Shown here piece after piece: positions 25,225 to 33,715 of a DNA stretch of 64,000 nt. How positions within the stretch are numbered: position 1 is the stretch's first letter; each line of letters begins with the position of its first letter. Origin of the DNA: Nocardia testacea NBRC 100365. Its GTDB lineage: Bacteria > Actinomycetota > Actinomycetes > Mycobacteriales > Mycobacteriaceae. The position numbers were made by a program, and so were the translations under genes. The notes below the pieces were generated by a model. It was not told the origin of the DNA, did not search any database, and saw only the letters and a list, made by a program, of their open reading frames with translations. Where the stretch lies: NCBI RefSeq assembly GCF_000308775.1, contig NZ_BAGJ01000274.1, positions 116,964-180,963 of the forward strand, read 5' to 3'.

Positions 25225-25842
25225 TCACGGCCGGCCGGTGGCGAAAGCCTGGACGGCGTCGAGGAACTCCGGTCCGCCCTGGACGTATCCGCCGATGGTT
25301 CCACCGACGAGCACGCCCACGGGGATGCTGACTCCCCAGATCAGGAAGAGGCATGCCCCGAGGAGGCCGCCGACGATGGCACCGCCGACGACGCCGGGCA
25401 GGTTCTTGTCGATCTGCTCCACGAGCCGGCTGTAGGAGCTGATGTCCTGCGCTTGCGCGCTGTCCACGGCCGTCGTGGCCGGGGTGAGCGTCAGGGTGTG
25501 GCCGTCCGCGCCGATGTGCTGCGCAATCGGGATCGAACGGCCGTCGGCGGCGAACCATTGCGGCATTTCGACGGCTGCCGCCGCGGCGCCGGTGCCGAGC
25601 ACCACCGCGCCGTCGGGCGTGAGCTCGAACCTACCGTTCTCGACGGTGGCGACAACGACCCTGTCGACCGGCGAAATGGTTATCCGGTAGTCGATCCCGT
25701 GGTCGTTACCGGAAGTCGTAGCCCCCGCGGGCATTGCGGCCGGCTGCTCCGCGACGGCCGGCTCTGCGTGGGCGGTTGCCGCAGTGATGCCCACGGCCGA
25801 GATGGTCAAGAAAACGGAAGCAGTGGTTTTACCGAACTTCAT
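25225..25842 (-). CDS. Exported protein with glycine-rich membrane hairpin
   Basis: A 205-residue protein typical of Nocardia and Rhodococcus. A cleavable signal peptide (KTTASVFLTISAVGITAATAHA) is followed by a beta-rich domain of about 90 residues (DYRITISPVDRVVVATVENG) and a C-terminal glycine-zipper hairpin (GVVGGAIVGGLLGACLFLIWG, GVLVGGTIGGYV) that could insert into a membrane. Many nocardial species carry families of these proteins. Function unknown. Confidence 0.8.
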   Translation of the reverse strand: MKFGKTTASVFLTISAVGITAATAHAEPAVAEQPAAMPAGATTSGNDHGIDYRITISPVDRVVVATVENGRFELTPDGAVVLGTGAAAAAVEMPQWFAADGRSIPIAQHIGADGHTLTLTPATTAVDSAQAQDISSYSRLVEQIDKNLPGVVGGAIVGGLLGACLFLIWGVSIPVGVLVGGTIGGYVQGGPEFLDAVQAFATGRP

Positions 25843-26074
25843 TCTTCGAACCCCTCCACTCAGCAGCCCCGGATGGGCGGACCGGGTCAGACTCTAGGCG
25901 GTGCCGAATTCGATGGTGTGTACGCCACACAGCTCGAACGCCACACTCCGGTTTCCCAGGTGATCGGCGGAAGCGTAGTACACGCGCACGCGGTGCGAGA
26001 CCTTCTGCAGGACAATGTCGTACGGGTGCATCCGGGGTCAGAAGTCGCAGGGCGTGCGGCCACAACTTCCCGGA

Positions 26075-26953
26075 TCAGCGCCGCAGGAGGTCGCGAAGTG
26101 CCGCGGCGATATCGGCCGGCGCTTCTTCGGCCATGAAATGGCCCGAGGTGACCGTCCGGTGGTCCAAGTCGGGTGCCCAGTTCGCCCAGAGTGCGGCGGC
26201 CTCGTAGCCCAGCGCCGCACCCCAATCCTGCTGCAGTACGGAGACGGGCATGGCCAGCCTGTTCCCCGCGGCGCGGTCGGCGCGGTCGTGATCGACGTCG
26301 ACGGTGGCCGAGGCACGGTAGTCGGCGACGATCGAGGTGACGGCGGCGCGGTCGGCGTCCAGGTAGGCCGCGCGAATATCGGCGGGGATCGCGGCCGGAT
26401 CGTTGGTCCACCGATCGAGGGAATAGGAGAAGAACTCGTCGGCACTCGCCGAGATCATCTGCTCGGGCAGGCCGGGCGGCTGGGCCATCAGGTAGAGGTG
26501 GAAACCGACGGCCGCGTCGGCCCCGTGCATCACCTCCCACATATCCACGGTGGGCAATACGTCGAGGCAGGCCAGATGGGTGATCGTTTCGGGATGGTCG
26601 AGCCCGGCACGGAAGGCGACCAGGGCGCCGCGGTCGTGTCCGGCGAGTGCGAACCGGTCGTGCCCGAGGGCTTCGGCCATGGTGACGATATCGGCGGCCA
26701 TCGTGCGCTTGGAATAGGTATCGGCCGACACCGCGGCAGGCTTGTCGCTGGCGCCGTAGCCGCGCAGATCGGGACACAGCACGGTGTGTTCGGCCGCGAG
26801 GTCGGCGGCGACATGACGCCACATCAGGTGGGTCTGCGGAAAGCCGTGGAGCAGGACGATCGGGGACCCCGATCCGGCCACGGCCGCCTCGAGGGCGACG
26901 CCGTCGGCGACGGCGACACGGTGGTAGTCGAATCCGGTCAGTGCGGGTTTCAT
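26075..26953 (-). CDS. Alpha/beta hydrolase, haloacetate dehalogenase / epoxide hydrolase-like
   Basis: A 292-residue cytosolic hydrolase. The oxyanion motif LHGFPQTHLMW, the RGYGASDKP loop, the nucleophile elbow AGHDRGALVAFRAG (Asp) and the catalytic histidine in TSGHFMAEEAP are all present. The pattern is that of haloacetate (fluoroacetate) dehalogenases and related epoxide hydrolases. It is divergent from the broken SARP-type regulator. The ATG at 26953 begins the conserved part. Exact substrate cannot be told. Confidence 0.88.
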   Translation of the reverse strand: MKPALTGFDYHRVAVADGVALEAAVAGSGSPIVLLHGFPQTHLMWRHVAADLAAEHTVLCPDLRGYGASDKPAAVSADTYSKRTMAADIVTMAEALGHDRFALAGHDRGALVAFRAGLDHPETITHLACLDVLPTVDMWEVMHGADAAVGFHLYLMAQPPGLPEQMISASADEFFSYSLDRWTNDPAAIPADIRAAYLDADRAAVTSIVADYRASATVDVDHDRADRAAGNRLAMPVSVLQQDWGAALGYEAAALWANWAPDLDHRTVTSGHFMAEEAPADIAAALRDLLRR

Positions 26954-27059
26954 CGGTGCGGTTCTTTCTTTCGAGGGTGTCCGCGAAGTACTCGGCGGAT
27001 CGATGGCCAGACTGTGACGCGGCGATGAGCAACCGATGAACACGCACTACAGTGGGCTG

Positions 27060-28281
27060 ATGCGGTTTCAGGTGCTGGGACCGGTGACCGTGCGCGACGA
27101 TGACGGCGCCCCGGTCGTACTGCGCGGGCCGCGCTATCGCGCCGTGCTGGCCCGGTTGCTCGTGGCCCGTCGCCGCGTCGTTCCCGTCGGCCGGTTGGTG
27201 GACGATCTGTGGACCGATCCGCCCGCCGATCCGGTCGGCGCGATCCGGACCTTCGTCGCCCATCTGGACCCGCTCCGACGACCCCGCCCAGGCCGCACGG
27301 CTGGTCGCCACGGCCGAGCGGACACTGCGACGCCTCCCCGAACAGGACGATTCGAACCGGGCCCGGTTGTTGGCCACGATCGCGCTCGAGTCGCGCGGAA
27401 CACTTCCACGCGACGCACCGGACGAACCCGGTCTGCGGCCCCTGCGAGCGGCCCGCCGAGCCGAGCAGATCGCCCGCCGCCTCAACGACCCGGCACTGCC
27501 GGCCTTCGCCCTCAACGGCGTGTTCATGCAAACGTTCCAGCGGGCAGGCCTGGCCCCGCGACGAGACGCCCTCGCCTCGGAAGTGCTGTCTGTCTCGACC
27601 CGCAACAACCTGACCACCTACGAAGTACTGGGCCACCTCATTCGCCTGCAGTCCCGCTGTGCGCTGGCCGACCTCGTCGGCGCAGACCGGCACGCCGCGG
27701 CCGCCGATCTGCTCGCCGCCCGGCACGGACTCCCACTGGTTACCGTGTTCACCACCTGGTATTGCGCCCTTCGGACGGCGACAACCGACACTCTCCCCGC
27801 CGCCGAACGCGCATACGAGTCGGCCGCCGCCACGTTGAACGGTGCGGGAATGCCCGGTCTCGAACACGGATTGGTGGCGTTGGCGCGACTGTGCCTGTAC
27901 CTCTCCCATCGGGACACCGAACGAATCGCGACAATGGCGCCCGACACCGACTGGGGCCCGTACACGCCGTGGGTGCGCCCGACCCTCCTGGTCGCCCGCG
28001 GGCAGCTCGACAGTGCCCGAACCGCATTGCGCCGTCTCGAATCCCCACCCCGGGACCTGCTGTTCGAAGCCCTGTGGGCGGTCATCGCACACGCCGCGAT
28101 CGCCGTCGACGACGTGGATGTCATGCGCCGGGCCCACAGCCGGCTCTCACCAGCGGCCACCGAGACCACCGCGCAGAGCGGATTGCTCGGATTCACCTCA
28201 GTAAAGACCCATCTCGACGAACTCGCTTCCCGACTGGCTCGGCACCAGGAAGCGCGGCAAGATTCGCCACGCCCTGCCTAG
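27060..28281 (+). pseudogene. SARP/AfsR-type regulator broken by an internal deletion
   Basis: The first 75 codons or so encode an OmpR-like winged helix of a SARP regulator (MRFQVLGPVTVRDDDG ... RLVDDLWTDPPADPVG). At about 27265-27290 this frame runs out of sense, and the next frame takes over with TPR-like helices (ARLVATAERTLRRLPEQDD ... HLDELASRLARHQEA) typical of the C-terminal third of a regulator near 1000 residues. The BTAD and NB-ARC parts are missing. A deletion of perhaps 1.5-2 kb, combined with a phase change, is the simplest explanation. The C-terminal part could still be translated, but without DNA binding. It is likely the ruined regulator of the hydrolase gene or of the flavoenzyme pair. 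Confidence 0.75.
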
Positions 28282-28558
28282 GAATCGACGTGGTGCCGGT
28301 TCGGCATCCTTCGCGCCGACGCGGCCACCACCGCCGATGACGCCCCCGGTGCGGACCCCGGCCCGCACGGCGAGACCGGTGGTGGTCCGTAGCTCCGACG
28401 GGACAGCGATACCCGCGCATCGGTCGATGCGTGCCGCACCCGATCCGAACGGTCGATTGTAGGGACTTCCCGACTGTTCATCCGCCCACGGAATCAACAC
28501 ACTTGGACTTCGACCCATTCGGGGCCGGCCGAATTCTATTGATGAACGTAGGTGGAAC

Positions 28559-30058
28559 ATGTCCCGTCACGACCCCGGCGCGCTGCCGAAAGAGACCGAG
28601 CCCGGACAAGCGAACAGACAGATCTCGTCCGGCGCATTCGGCGCAGCGGTGGCCGTCGAATCGCGCACTCGGGTACAGCACGCGGCCGACCTCGGGGAAC
28701 ACCGGGTACGAGAGGTGCGTGGCACGATATTCCCGGCCTCCACCGAGGAGGTGCGGCAGGCAGTCGTCTCGGCGGCTCGCACGAATACCCCGATTTTTCC
28801 CCTGAGTACGGGGCGGAATTGGGGAATGGGATCGCGGTCGCCGGTGAGCGACGGGTGTTCGATTCTGGACGCCGGCCGGATGACCGCGGTCCGGACCCTG
28901 GATCTGGACCGCGGGTACGCGGTGATCGAGCCGGGTGTGACGCAGCGACAGCTGGCCGGACTCCTCGAGGACACACCGTGGATGCTGAACGTGACCGCGG
29001 GCTGCGCCGATGCGAGCATCGTCGGAAATACGCTCGAGCGCGGCGACGGCACCCTGCGTCCCCGGATCGACGATCTCCTCGGAGTCGAAGTCGTGCTCGG
29101 TACCGGGCAGGTCATGACCACCGGCGGTCTGGACCGCAACGGCCGGTACGCCGGGACCGTGGCGGGCCCCGACCTGACCCGCGCCTTCGTCCAGAGCAAC
29201 CTCGGTGTGGTCACCGCGATGGCGATCGGCCTCGTACCGCGGCCGCAGACGATCACCCTGGTACACGCCACCTTCGCCAAGGCCGCGCTCGCCGAGGTGG
29301 TGGAGGCGATGATCCGGGTCGGCCGAACGCGCAACGCGACCGACGGCATGCTGCGATTGAAGGACCTCTTCGTGGTGCCCGCGACCGGGCGCGCCGCGCT
29401 GCCCGCCACCGCCGATATCGATGCCGTCACTGTGCAGTTACCGCTGCTGGGCTCCCGCGCGGCCGTCGAGGATTCCGAGCGGACCGTGCGCGACATATTC
29501 TCCCGCGTCCGCGGACTCGTTTCCTACCGCTCGCTGGATACCTCGCAGACCGCCATCGACGACCCGCTCCATCCCCGCACTCTGTTCGCGCGCGGGATCC
29601 CGTCGTGCATCAATGTCCAAGACGGTCTCGGCGTCACCTCCTGCGCGCAGGTCGACCGGTCGACGATCGGCCGGTTGATGTTCCTGCCGGTGGTGCCGTT
29701 CGAGCGAGGGGATCTGAGCAGAGCGATCGAGCTGTTCGAGGCCGAGGCCCGGCGGTACGGCACCGCGGGCATGCTCGAATTCAATGTGGTCTCGCAGCGG
29801 TCCACGAATATGGTGGCCCAGATACCGTTCCTGCGAGACCCGGGCAGTATCGATCGCGCACACGAATTGCGCCGCGCGGCCCGCCGGTCCTTTCTGCGGG
29901 CCGGCTTTCCGCCGTATCGCTCCGATATCGATCACGAGCCGTCGGAACTGCCGGATCGGGCCGCCGATTACCTCGATGAGCCGCTGCACATGCTCAAGCG
30001 GATGTACGACCCGGCCGCGATCATCGCGCCCGGCCGTTTCCTGGCGTCGGACCGATGA
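28559..30058 (+). CDS. FAD-binding oxidase (vanillyl-alcohol oxidase / PCMH family)
   Basis: A 499-residue flavoenzyme. The N-terminal PCMH domain (REVRGTIFPASTEEVRQAV, PLSTGRNWGMGS, GYAVIEPGVTQRQLA) binds FAD, and the C-terminal part (MLKRMYDPAAIIAPGRFL) matches 4-cresol dehydrogenase/vanillyl-alcohol oxidase-type enzymes. These oxidise phenolic or alcohol substrates. It overlaps the flavin monooxygenase gene by four bases (ATGA), so the two probably act in one pathway. The start is the ATG at 28559 behind TAGGTGGA. Substrate unknown. Confidence 0.85.
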   Translation: MSRHDPGALPKETEPGQANRQISSGAFGAAVAVESRTRVQHAADLGEHRVREVRGTIFPASTEEVRQAVVSAARTNTPIFPLSTGRNWGMGSRSPVSDGCSILDAGRMTAVRTLDLDRGYAVIEPGVTQRQLAGLLEDTPWMLNVTAGCADASIVGNTLERGDGTLRPRIDDLLGVEVVLGTGQVMTTGGLDRNGRYAGTVAGPDLTRAFVQSNLGVVTAMAIGLVPRPQTITLVHATFAKAALAEVVEAMIRVGRTRNATDGMLRLKDLFVVPATGRAALPATADIDAVTVQLPLLGSRAAVEDSERTVRDIFSRVRGLVSYRSLDTSQTAIDDPLHPRTLFARGIPSCINVQDGLGVTSCAQVDRSTIGRLMFLPVVPFERGDLSRAIELFEAEARRYGTAGMLEFNVVSQRSTNMVAQIPFLRDPGSIDRAHELRRAARRSFLRAGFPPYRSDIDHEPSELPDRAADYLDEPLHMLKRMYDPAAIIAPGRFLASDR

Positions 30059-31194
30059 CCGCGTCCCGAATCTTCCCGGCCCCCACCGGCCCGGTGCTGG
30101 ACTGCGTCGTCCGCGGTGCCGGAGTGGGCGGTGCGCTGCTGGCACTGTTGCTGGGCCGCCGCGGTCGTCGGGTACTGGTGATCGAACCCGGCCCCGAGGT
30201 GTCCCGGCGGGGCGCCGACATCCTCAAACCGCGCGGTATTCGCATCCTCGATCAGCACGGCCTGCTCGACCGGTTGATGCGCCGAGCGGCGCTACGGCGC
30301 AGGGTCATCGATTTCCACCACGACGGAACCCTGTTGTTCTCCTACGATTTCGCCGAGCACACCGACACCGGCTACTTCCTGACCATCCCGTACGCCGAAA
30401 CAGTGGGAACGATCCTCGCCGCGTGTGGTGAGCTGCCGAGTATCGATATCCGGTTCGGAAGGCGGATGGTCGATGTGCGCGTCGCGGATTCCCGGGTCAC
30501 GGAGGTGACACTCGATGACGGCACGGCGGTGCGCGCGCATATGTATATCGACTCGGCGGGAACTCGTTCACCACTGAGCGATTTCGTCGCCGCACCCCGG
30601 GAGGTGAGTTGCCACGATCACGTACTGCGGATGGCCACCGTGCCGGCCACACCCGGTGTCCTCGAACGCAATCGGCTCTATTTCGATTCCGGCGGCTGGT
30701 TCGCCTACTTCTATCCGGTGGGTAACGACCTGGCCAGAGTGTTCGTCGGACTACCGGAAGACCAGGACGGCGCGGTGTTTCGCGAGCGCAGTATCGATAT
30801 GAAGGCGCGGCTGGCCGGCTTCGTCCCCCACCACCGGGACGCGCTCGACCGGCTCGACCCGACGCAGTTCTCCCGCGCAACCCTGTCCGTGTACCGCAGC
30901 ACCCGGTATCACCGGGGAAATGTCGTCCTGCTCGGCGGCGCGGCCTTCTCACCACATCCGATGACCGGCCAGGGAATGAGTTACACCATGGAGGACGCCA
31001 GCGTACTGGCCGAAATCCTCGCCGAGGCATGTGACAGCCCGAAATCGGAGCGACTGATCCAGGAACGCTACCTACCCCGAGGTGCCGCGCACGCCGAGCT
31101 CATCGCCTACGGTGATGCCCTGGCCGGCTCTTTCCGCGATCGCGCCGCCTACCTCGACGCGCACCGGCCCGGCCTCCACGGTGGGGATCGCTGA
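30055..31194 (+). CDS. FAD-dependent monooxygenase, aromatic hydroxylase-like
   Basis: A 379-residue member of the PHBH-type class. The Rossmann motif RGAGVGGALLALLLGRRG is at the N-terminus and the second FAD motif is VVLLGGAAFSPHPMTGQG. In that motif the almost invariant GDAAH is GGAAF: the aspartate that contacts the FAD ribityl chain is missing. Activity may be altered, or the protein may use a different reaction. It is coupled to the upstream flavo-oxidase. Product and substrate are unknown; a small natural-product or aromatic-degradation step is inferred from the pairing. Confidence 0.83.
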   Translation: MTASRIFPAPTGPVLDCVVRGAGVGGALLALLLGRRGRRVLVIEPGPEVSRRGADILKPRGIRILDQHGLLDRLMRRAALRRRVIDFHHDGTLLFSYDFAEHTDTGYFLTIPYAETVGTILAACGELPSIDIRFGRRMVDVRVADSRVTEVTLDDGTAVRAHMYIDSAGTRSPLSDFVAAPREVSCHDHVLRMATVPATPGVLERNRLYFDSGGWFAYFYPVGNDLARVFVGLPEDQDGAVFRERSIDMKARLAGFVPHHRDALDRLDPTQFSRATLSVYRSTRYHRGNVVLLGGAAFSPHPMTGQGMSYTMEDASVLAEILAEACDSPKSERLIQERYLPRGAAHAELIAYGDALAGSFRDRAAYLDAHRPGLHGGDR

Positions 31195-31323
31195 CGCCGC
31201 AGACCACCGGCCGGTCCGCCGGCACCGGGTCTCATCCATCCGATCCTCGGGCGTCCCGATAACCGGCGCTACCGAATTCCGTCCAGACCCCGCCACCTGC
31301 GTCACAGATCGAGGCCGGTGTGG

Positions 31324-31485
31324 TCAGCTTCCGCTGCCACCTCCGGTGTAGGCGCCGCCCAGGAGGCGACGTCGCCGGCGGCGGACTTCTCGGTCCGGCC
31401 GGGCCTGCCCGGCTTCGGGTTGCGCCTCGGACTGTGGCTCGGCCGGCGGTTCGGGGTTACGCGAGGTCTTGCGGAAGATTCCCAT
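31324..31485 (-). CDS. Small 53-residue basic protein
   Basis: A short gene with a good AGGAG eight bases before the ATG at 31485. The product begins MGIFRKTSRNPEP and is rich in proline, glutamate, glutamine and a RRRRRR tract, so it is probably disordered. It is downstream of the winged-helix regulator in the same direction and may be part of that operon. Function unknown. Confidence rests mainly on the Shine-Dalgarno and clean codon use. Confidence 0.5.
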   Translation of the reverse strand: MGIFRKTSRNPEPPAEPQSEAQPEAGQARPDREVRRRRRRLLGGAYTGGGSGS

Positions 31486-31559
31486 GTCGGGCTCCTGTTC
31501 GGTGGACGATTCGAGTGATATCCGGCGGCGGAACCCCGGCCGCCGGCGCGGGTTCCGGA

Positions 31560-31877
31560 TCACGACGGTGTGTCCGGGTCCGCCGGTGACGCGGCGGCGA
31601 CGATTTCCTGCAGGGCGGCGATATGGCCGGTGAAGGCGTCGCGTCCGCGCTCGGTCAGGTGGGCGCGGACCTTGCGGCGATTGCCGTCCAGGCGGCGTTC
31701 GGTGGTGACGTAGCCGGCGCTCTCCAGAGTGGCGAGCTGTTTGGACAGGGCCGAATCCGACAGCCCCAGACGGTCTTTGAGGAACGCGAACTCGGCCCAG
31801 TCGGCGGCTGCCAGCGTCGCGACCAGCGTGAGCCGGGTACTGGGGTGGATGAGTTCGTCGAAGCGGGCCTGCGTCAC
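31560..31877 (-). CDS. Winged-helix transcriptional regulator (PadR/MarR-like, short)
   Basis: A 105-residue single winged helix (FAFLKDRLGLSDSALSKQLATLESAGYV with the wing TTERRLDGNRRKVRAHLTERG), matching the small 'winged helix DNA-binding domain' repressors that pair with membrane proteins. The GTG at 31877 overlaps the stop of the membrane-protein gene (GTGA), so the pair is co-translated. The two tandem palindromes upstream of the pair (32348-32393) are the likely autoregulatory operators. The inducing signal is unknown, possibly a cell-envelope or membrane condition. Confidence 0.85.
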   Translation of the reverse strand: MTQARFDELIHPSTRLTLVATLAAADWAEFAFLKDRLGLSDSALSKQLATLESAGYVTTERRLDGNRRKVRAHLTERGRDAFTGHIAALQEIVAAASPADPDTPS

Positions 31878-32344
31878 GCGCGGAACCACTGCCGCAGGAC
31901 ACGCAGGATTTCCGGGCCGCCGAAGCCGATGGTCGCCGCCACCGGCACCCCCGCCCATATCCCGGGGTGGCGGGCGCCGTCCGCGTGCAGGACCATCGCC
32001 ACGCCGATGGTGAGTGCGACGAGCGCGCACAGCATGCCGATGACCACGAACGGCGTGCGGCGTCCGGCCACGGGCGCACTGACCTGCACCTGGCCGGTGC
32101 GGTGACGCCCGTCGAGCAGCCGCGAGGCGATGAACGAGTGCCCGGCGCCGAAGATCAGCGTCGCGCCGACGGCCGGCCACTGCGGCCCGAGATCCCCGAT
32201 CGCGCAGAGACCGACCCAGCCCGCGGCCATTGCCCACCAGTATCCGCGCGGCAGGCCCACCTCCCGGGCCACTCCGCGACGCGCTTGCTCCACTGCGTCC
32301 AGCGCGGCGCGTGCCTGATCCGGAGCGACGTCGTCCATGGCCAC
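31874..32344 (-). CDS. Four-helix membrane protein paired with the winged-helix regulator
   Basis: A 156-residue protein with about four membrane helices (YWWAMAAGWVGLCAIGDLG, PAVGATLIFGAGHSFIA, FVVIGMLCALVALTIGVAMVL, IWAGVPVAATIGFGG) and a cytosolic N-terminus. It belongs to the type of small integral proteins co-encoded with PadR-like regulators in actinobacteria. GAGGTG lies five bases upstream of the ATG at 32344; a second ATG two codons later is possible. Function unknown. Confidence 0.8.
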   Translation of the reverse strand: MAMDDVAPDQARAALDAVEQARRGVAREVGLPRGYWWAMAAGWVGLCAIGDLGPQWPAVGATLIFGAGHSFIASRLLDGRHRTGQVQVSAPVAGRRTPFVVIGMLCALVALTIGVAMVLHADGARHPGIWAGVPVAATIGFGGPEILRVLRQWFRA

Positions 32345-32347
32345 CTC

Positions 32348-32393
32348 ACTTTCCTGCCTGGAAAGTAAGAGTCCACTTTCCGGGCGGGAAAGT
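32348..32393. promoter_or_regulatory. Two tandem 19-bp palindromic operators
   Basis: Site 1 (32348-32366) is ACTTTCC-TGCCT-GGAAAGT and site 2 (32375-32393) is ACTTTCC-GGGCG-GGAAAGT. Both have identical perfect seven-base arms and five-base spacers, with centres 27 bases apart. They lie immediately upstream of the membrane-protein/regulator operon, beginning four bases before its ATG, and probably bind the winged-helix protein. Confidence 0.8.
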
Positions 32394-32463
32394 CAATAGG
32401 GGAACCGCTGGATCGTGTGTGGCGAAGTGGGCAGGTAAGGTGATCCAGATCACACGGAAGTTC

Positions 32464-32490
32464 TGTCACGTTCGCCGCGGCTGTTCTGTC
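32464..32490 (+). promoter_or_regulatory. Candidate ECF41 promoter
   Basis: TGTCACG (32464-32470), 16 bases, then TGTC (32487-32490). The published ECF41 consensus is TGTCACA-N16-CGTC, so only one base differs in each element. It lies about 40 bases before the oxidoreductase start, at the head of the operon that encodes the sigma factor, suggesting autoregulation. Confidence 0.65.
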
Positions 32491-32529
32491 CAATCCTCGA
32501 CCGCGAAGCCGAGAGCGCTGGAGAACGCC

Positions 32530-33711
32530 ATGAACACCACCGAAACCCACCACATCGTCGTCCTGGGCGCCGGCTACACCGGAATGCTCGCGACCCAGCG
32601 GCTGGCCCACCGGACCCGCGCCCTGGACGTGCGGATCACGCTGGTCAACCCGTCGGACCGGTTCACCGAACGGCTGCGGATGCATCAGATCGCCGCCGGG
32701 CAGTCACTGGCCGACCACCGGATCCCCGACCTGCTCGACGGGACCGGAGTCGAGTTCCACCGGGCGGCGGCGACCGCGATCGACCCGGTCGCCCACCGGG
32801 TGACCCTCGACAACGGCATCGTCCTGACCTACGACACCCTGGTCTACGCGCTCGGCAGCGCCACCGACACCTCGCGGGTGCCGGGCACCGCCGACCACGC
32901 CTGGACGCTGAACGATCCGCGGCGCGCCCGCGACTTCTCCCGCCGCCTGGCCGAACTCGCGCACTCCGGCGGCGCTGTCACCGTGGTCGGCGGTGGCCTC
33001 ACCGGTATCGAGGCGGCCACCGAGATCGCGGAAAGTCATCCGGAGCTGACCGTCACACTGATCGCCTCGGCCGAGCCGGGTTCGATGATGGGTGCGCGTG
33101 CCCGCGCCCACCTGAATCGGGCGCTGGACCGGCTGGGTATCCGGAGGAAGGTCGGCGTGCAGGTGACCAAGGTATTGCCCGCCGGGGTCCGGCTGGCCGA
33201 CGGGGACGTGCTGCCGTCGGATCTCACTCTGTGGACAGCAGGTGTCCGGGTGCCCGCCCTGGCCCGCGAGTCCGGAATCGCGACCGACGCACGGGGATCG
33301 GTGCGCACCGATGCCACGCTGCGTTCGGTATCGCACCCCGATATCTACGCGATCGGCGATGCGGCGGCGGTGGAGATGGCATGGGGCCGGATCCACGGCA
33401 CCTGCCAGAGCGGCCTGCCCACCGCCGCCTACGTCGCCGATACCGTCACCCGGCGGCTACGGGACAAGAAGGTCACGCCTTTCCGGTTCGGCTACTTCCA
33501 CCAGCCGGTGAGTCTGGGGCGCCGCGACGCCGTCATCCAGTTCACCCACGCCGACGACACCCCGCGGCGCTGGTACCTGAAAGGTCGCGCGGCCGTGTTC
33601 TACAAGGAGAGCGTGAGCGGCAGCCCGGTACCGATGTTCGCGCTGAGCAAGAAGATGAACGTCTCGGTGACGCTGTCCAAGGGCGGTCGCGCGACCAAGA
33701 GGAAAGCGTGA
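32530..33711 (+). CDS. FAD/NAD(P)-dependent oxidoreductase, partner of ECF41 sigma
   Basis: A 393-residue two-dinucleotide-domain flavoprotein of the NDH-2/AIF-like type. It has GAGYTGMLATQRL, the second Rossmann motif VVGGGLTGIEAATEIAE and the FAD motif YAIGDAAAVE. ECF41 sigma factors are typically encoded beside a 'COE' gene (carboxymuconolactone decarboxylase, oxidoreductase or epimerase); this is the oxidoreductase version. GGAGAAC precedes the ATG at 32530. The gap to the sigma gene is only four bases. Quinone or disulfide reduction are possible activities. Confidence 0.88.
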   Translation: MNTTETHHIVVLGAGYTGMLATQRLAHRTRALDVRITLVNPSDRFTERLRMHQIAAGQSLADHRIPDLLDGTGVEFHRAAATAIDPVAHRVTLDNGIVLTYDTLVYALGSATDTSRVPGTADHAWTLNDPRRARDFSRRLAELAHSGGAVTVVGGGLTGIEAATEIAESHPELTVTLIASAEPGSMMGARARAHLNRALDRLGIRRKVGVQVTKVLPAGVRLADGDVLPSDLTLWTAGVRVPALARESGIATDARGSVRTDATLRSVSHPDIYAIGDAAAVEMAWGRIHGTCQSGLPTAAYVADTVTRRLRDKKVTPFRFGYFHQPVSLGRRDAVIQFTHADDTPRRWYLKGRAAVFYKESVSGSPVPMFALSKKMNVSVTLSKGGRATKRKA

Positions 33712-33715
33712 GGTC

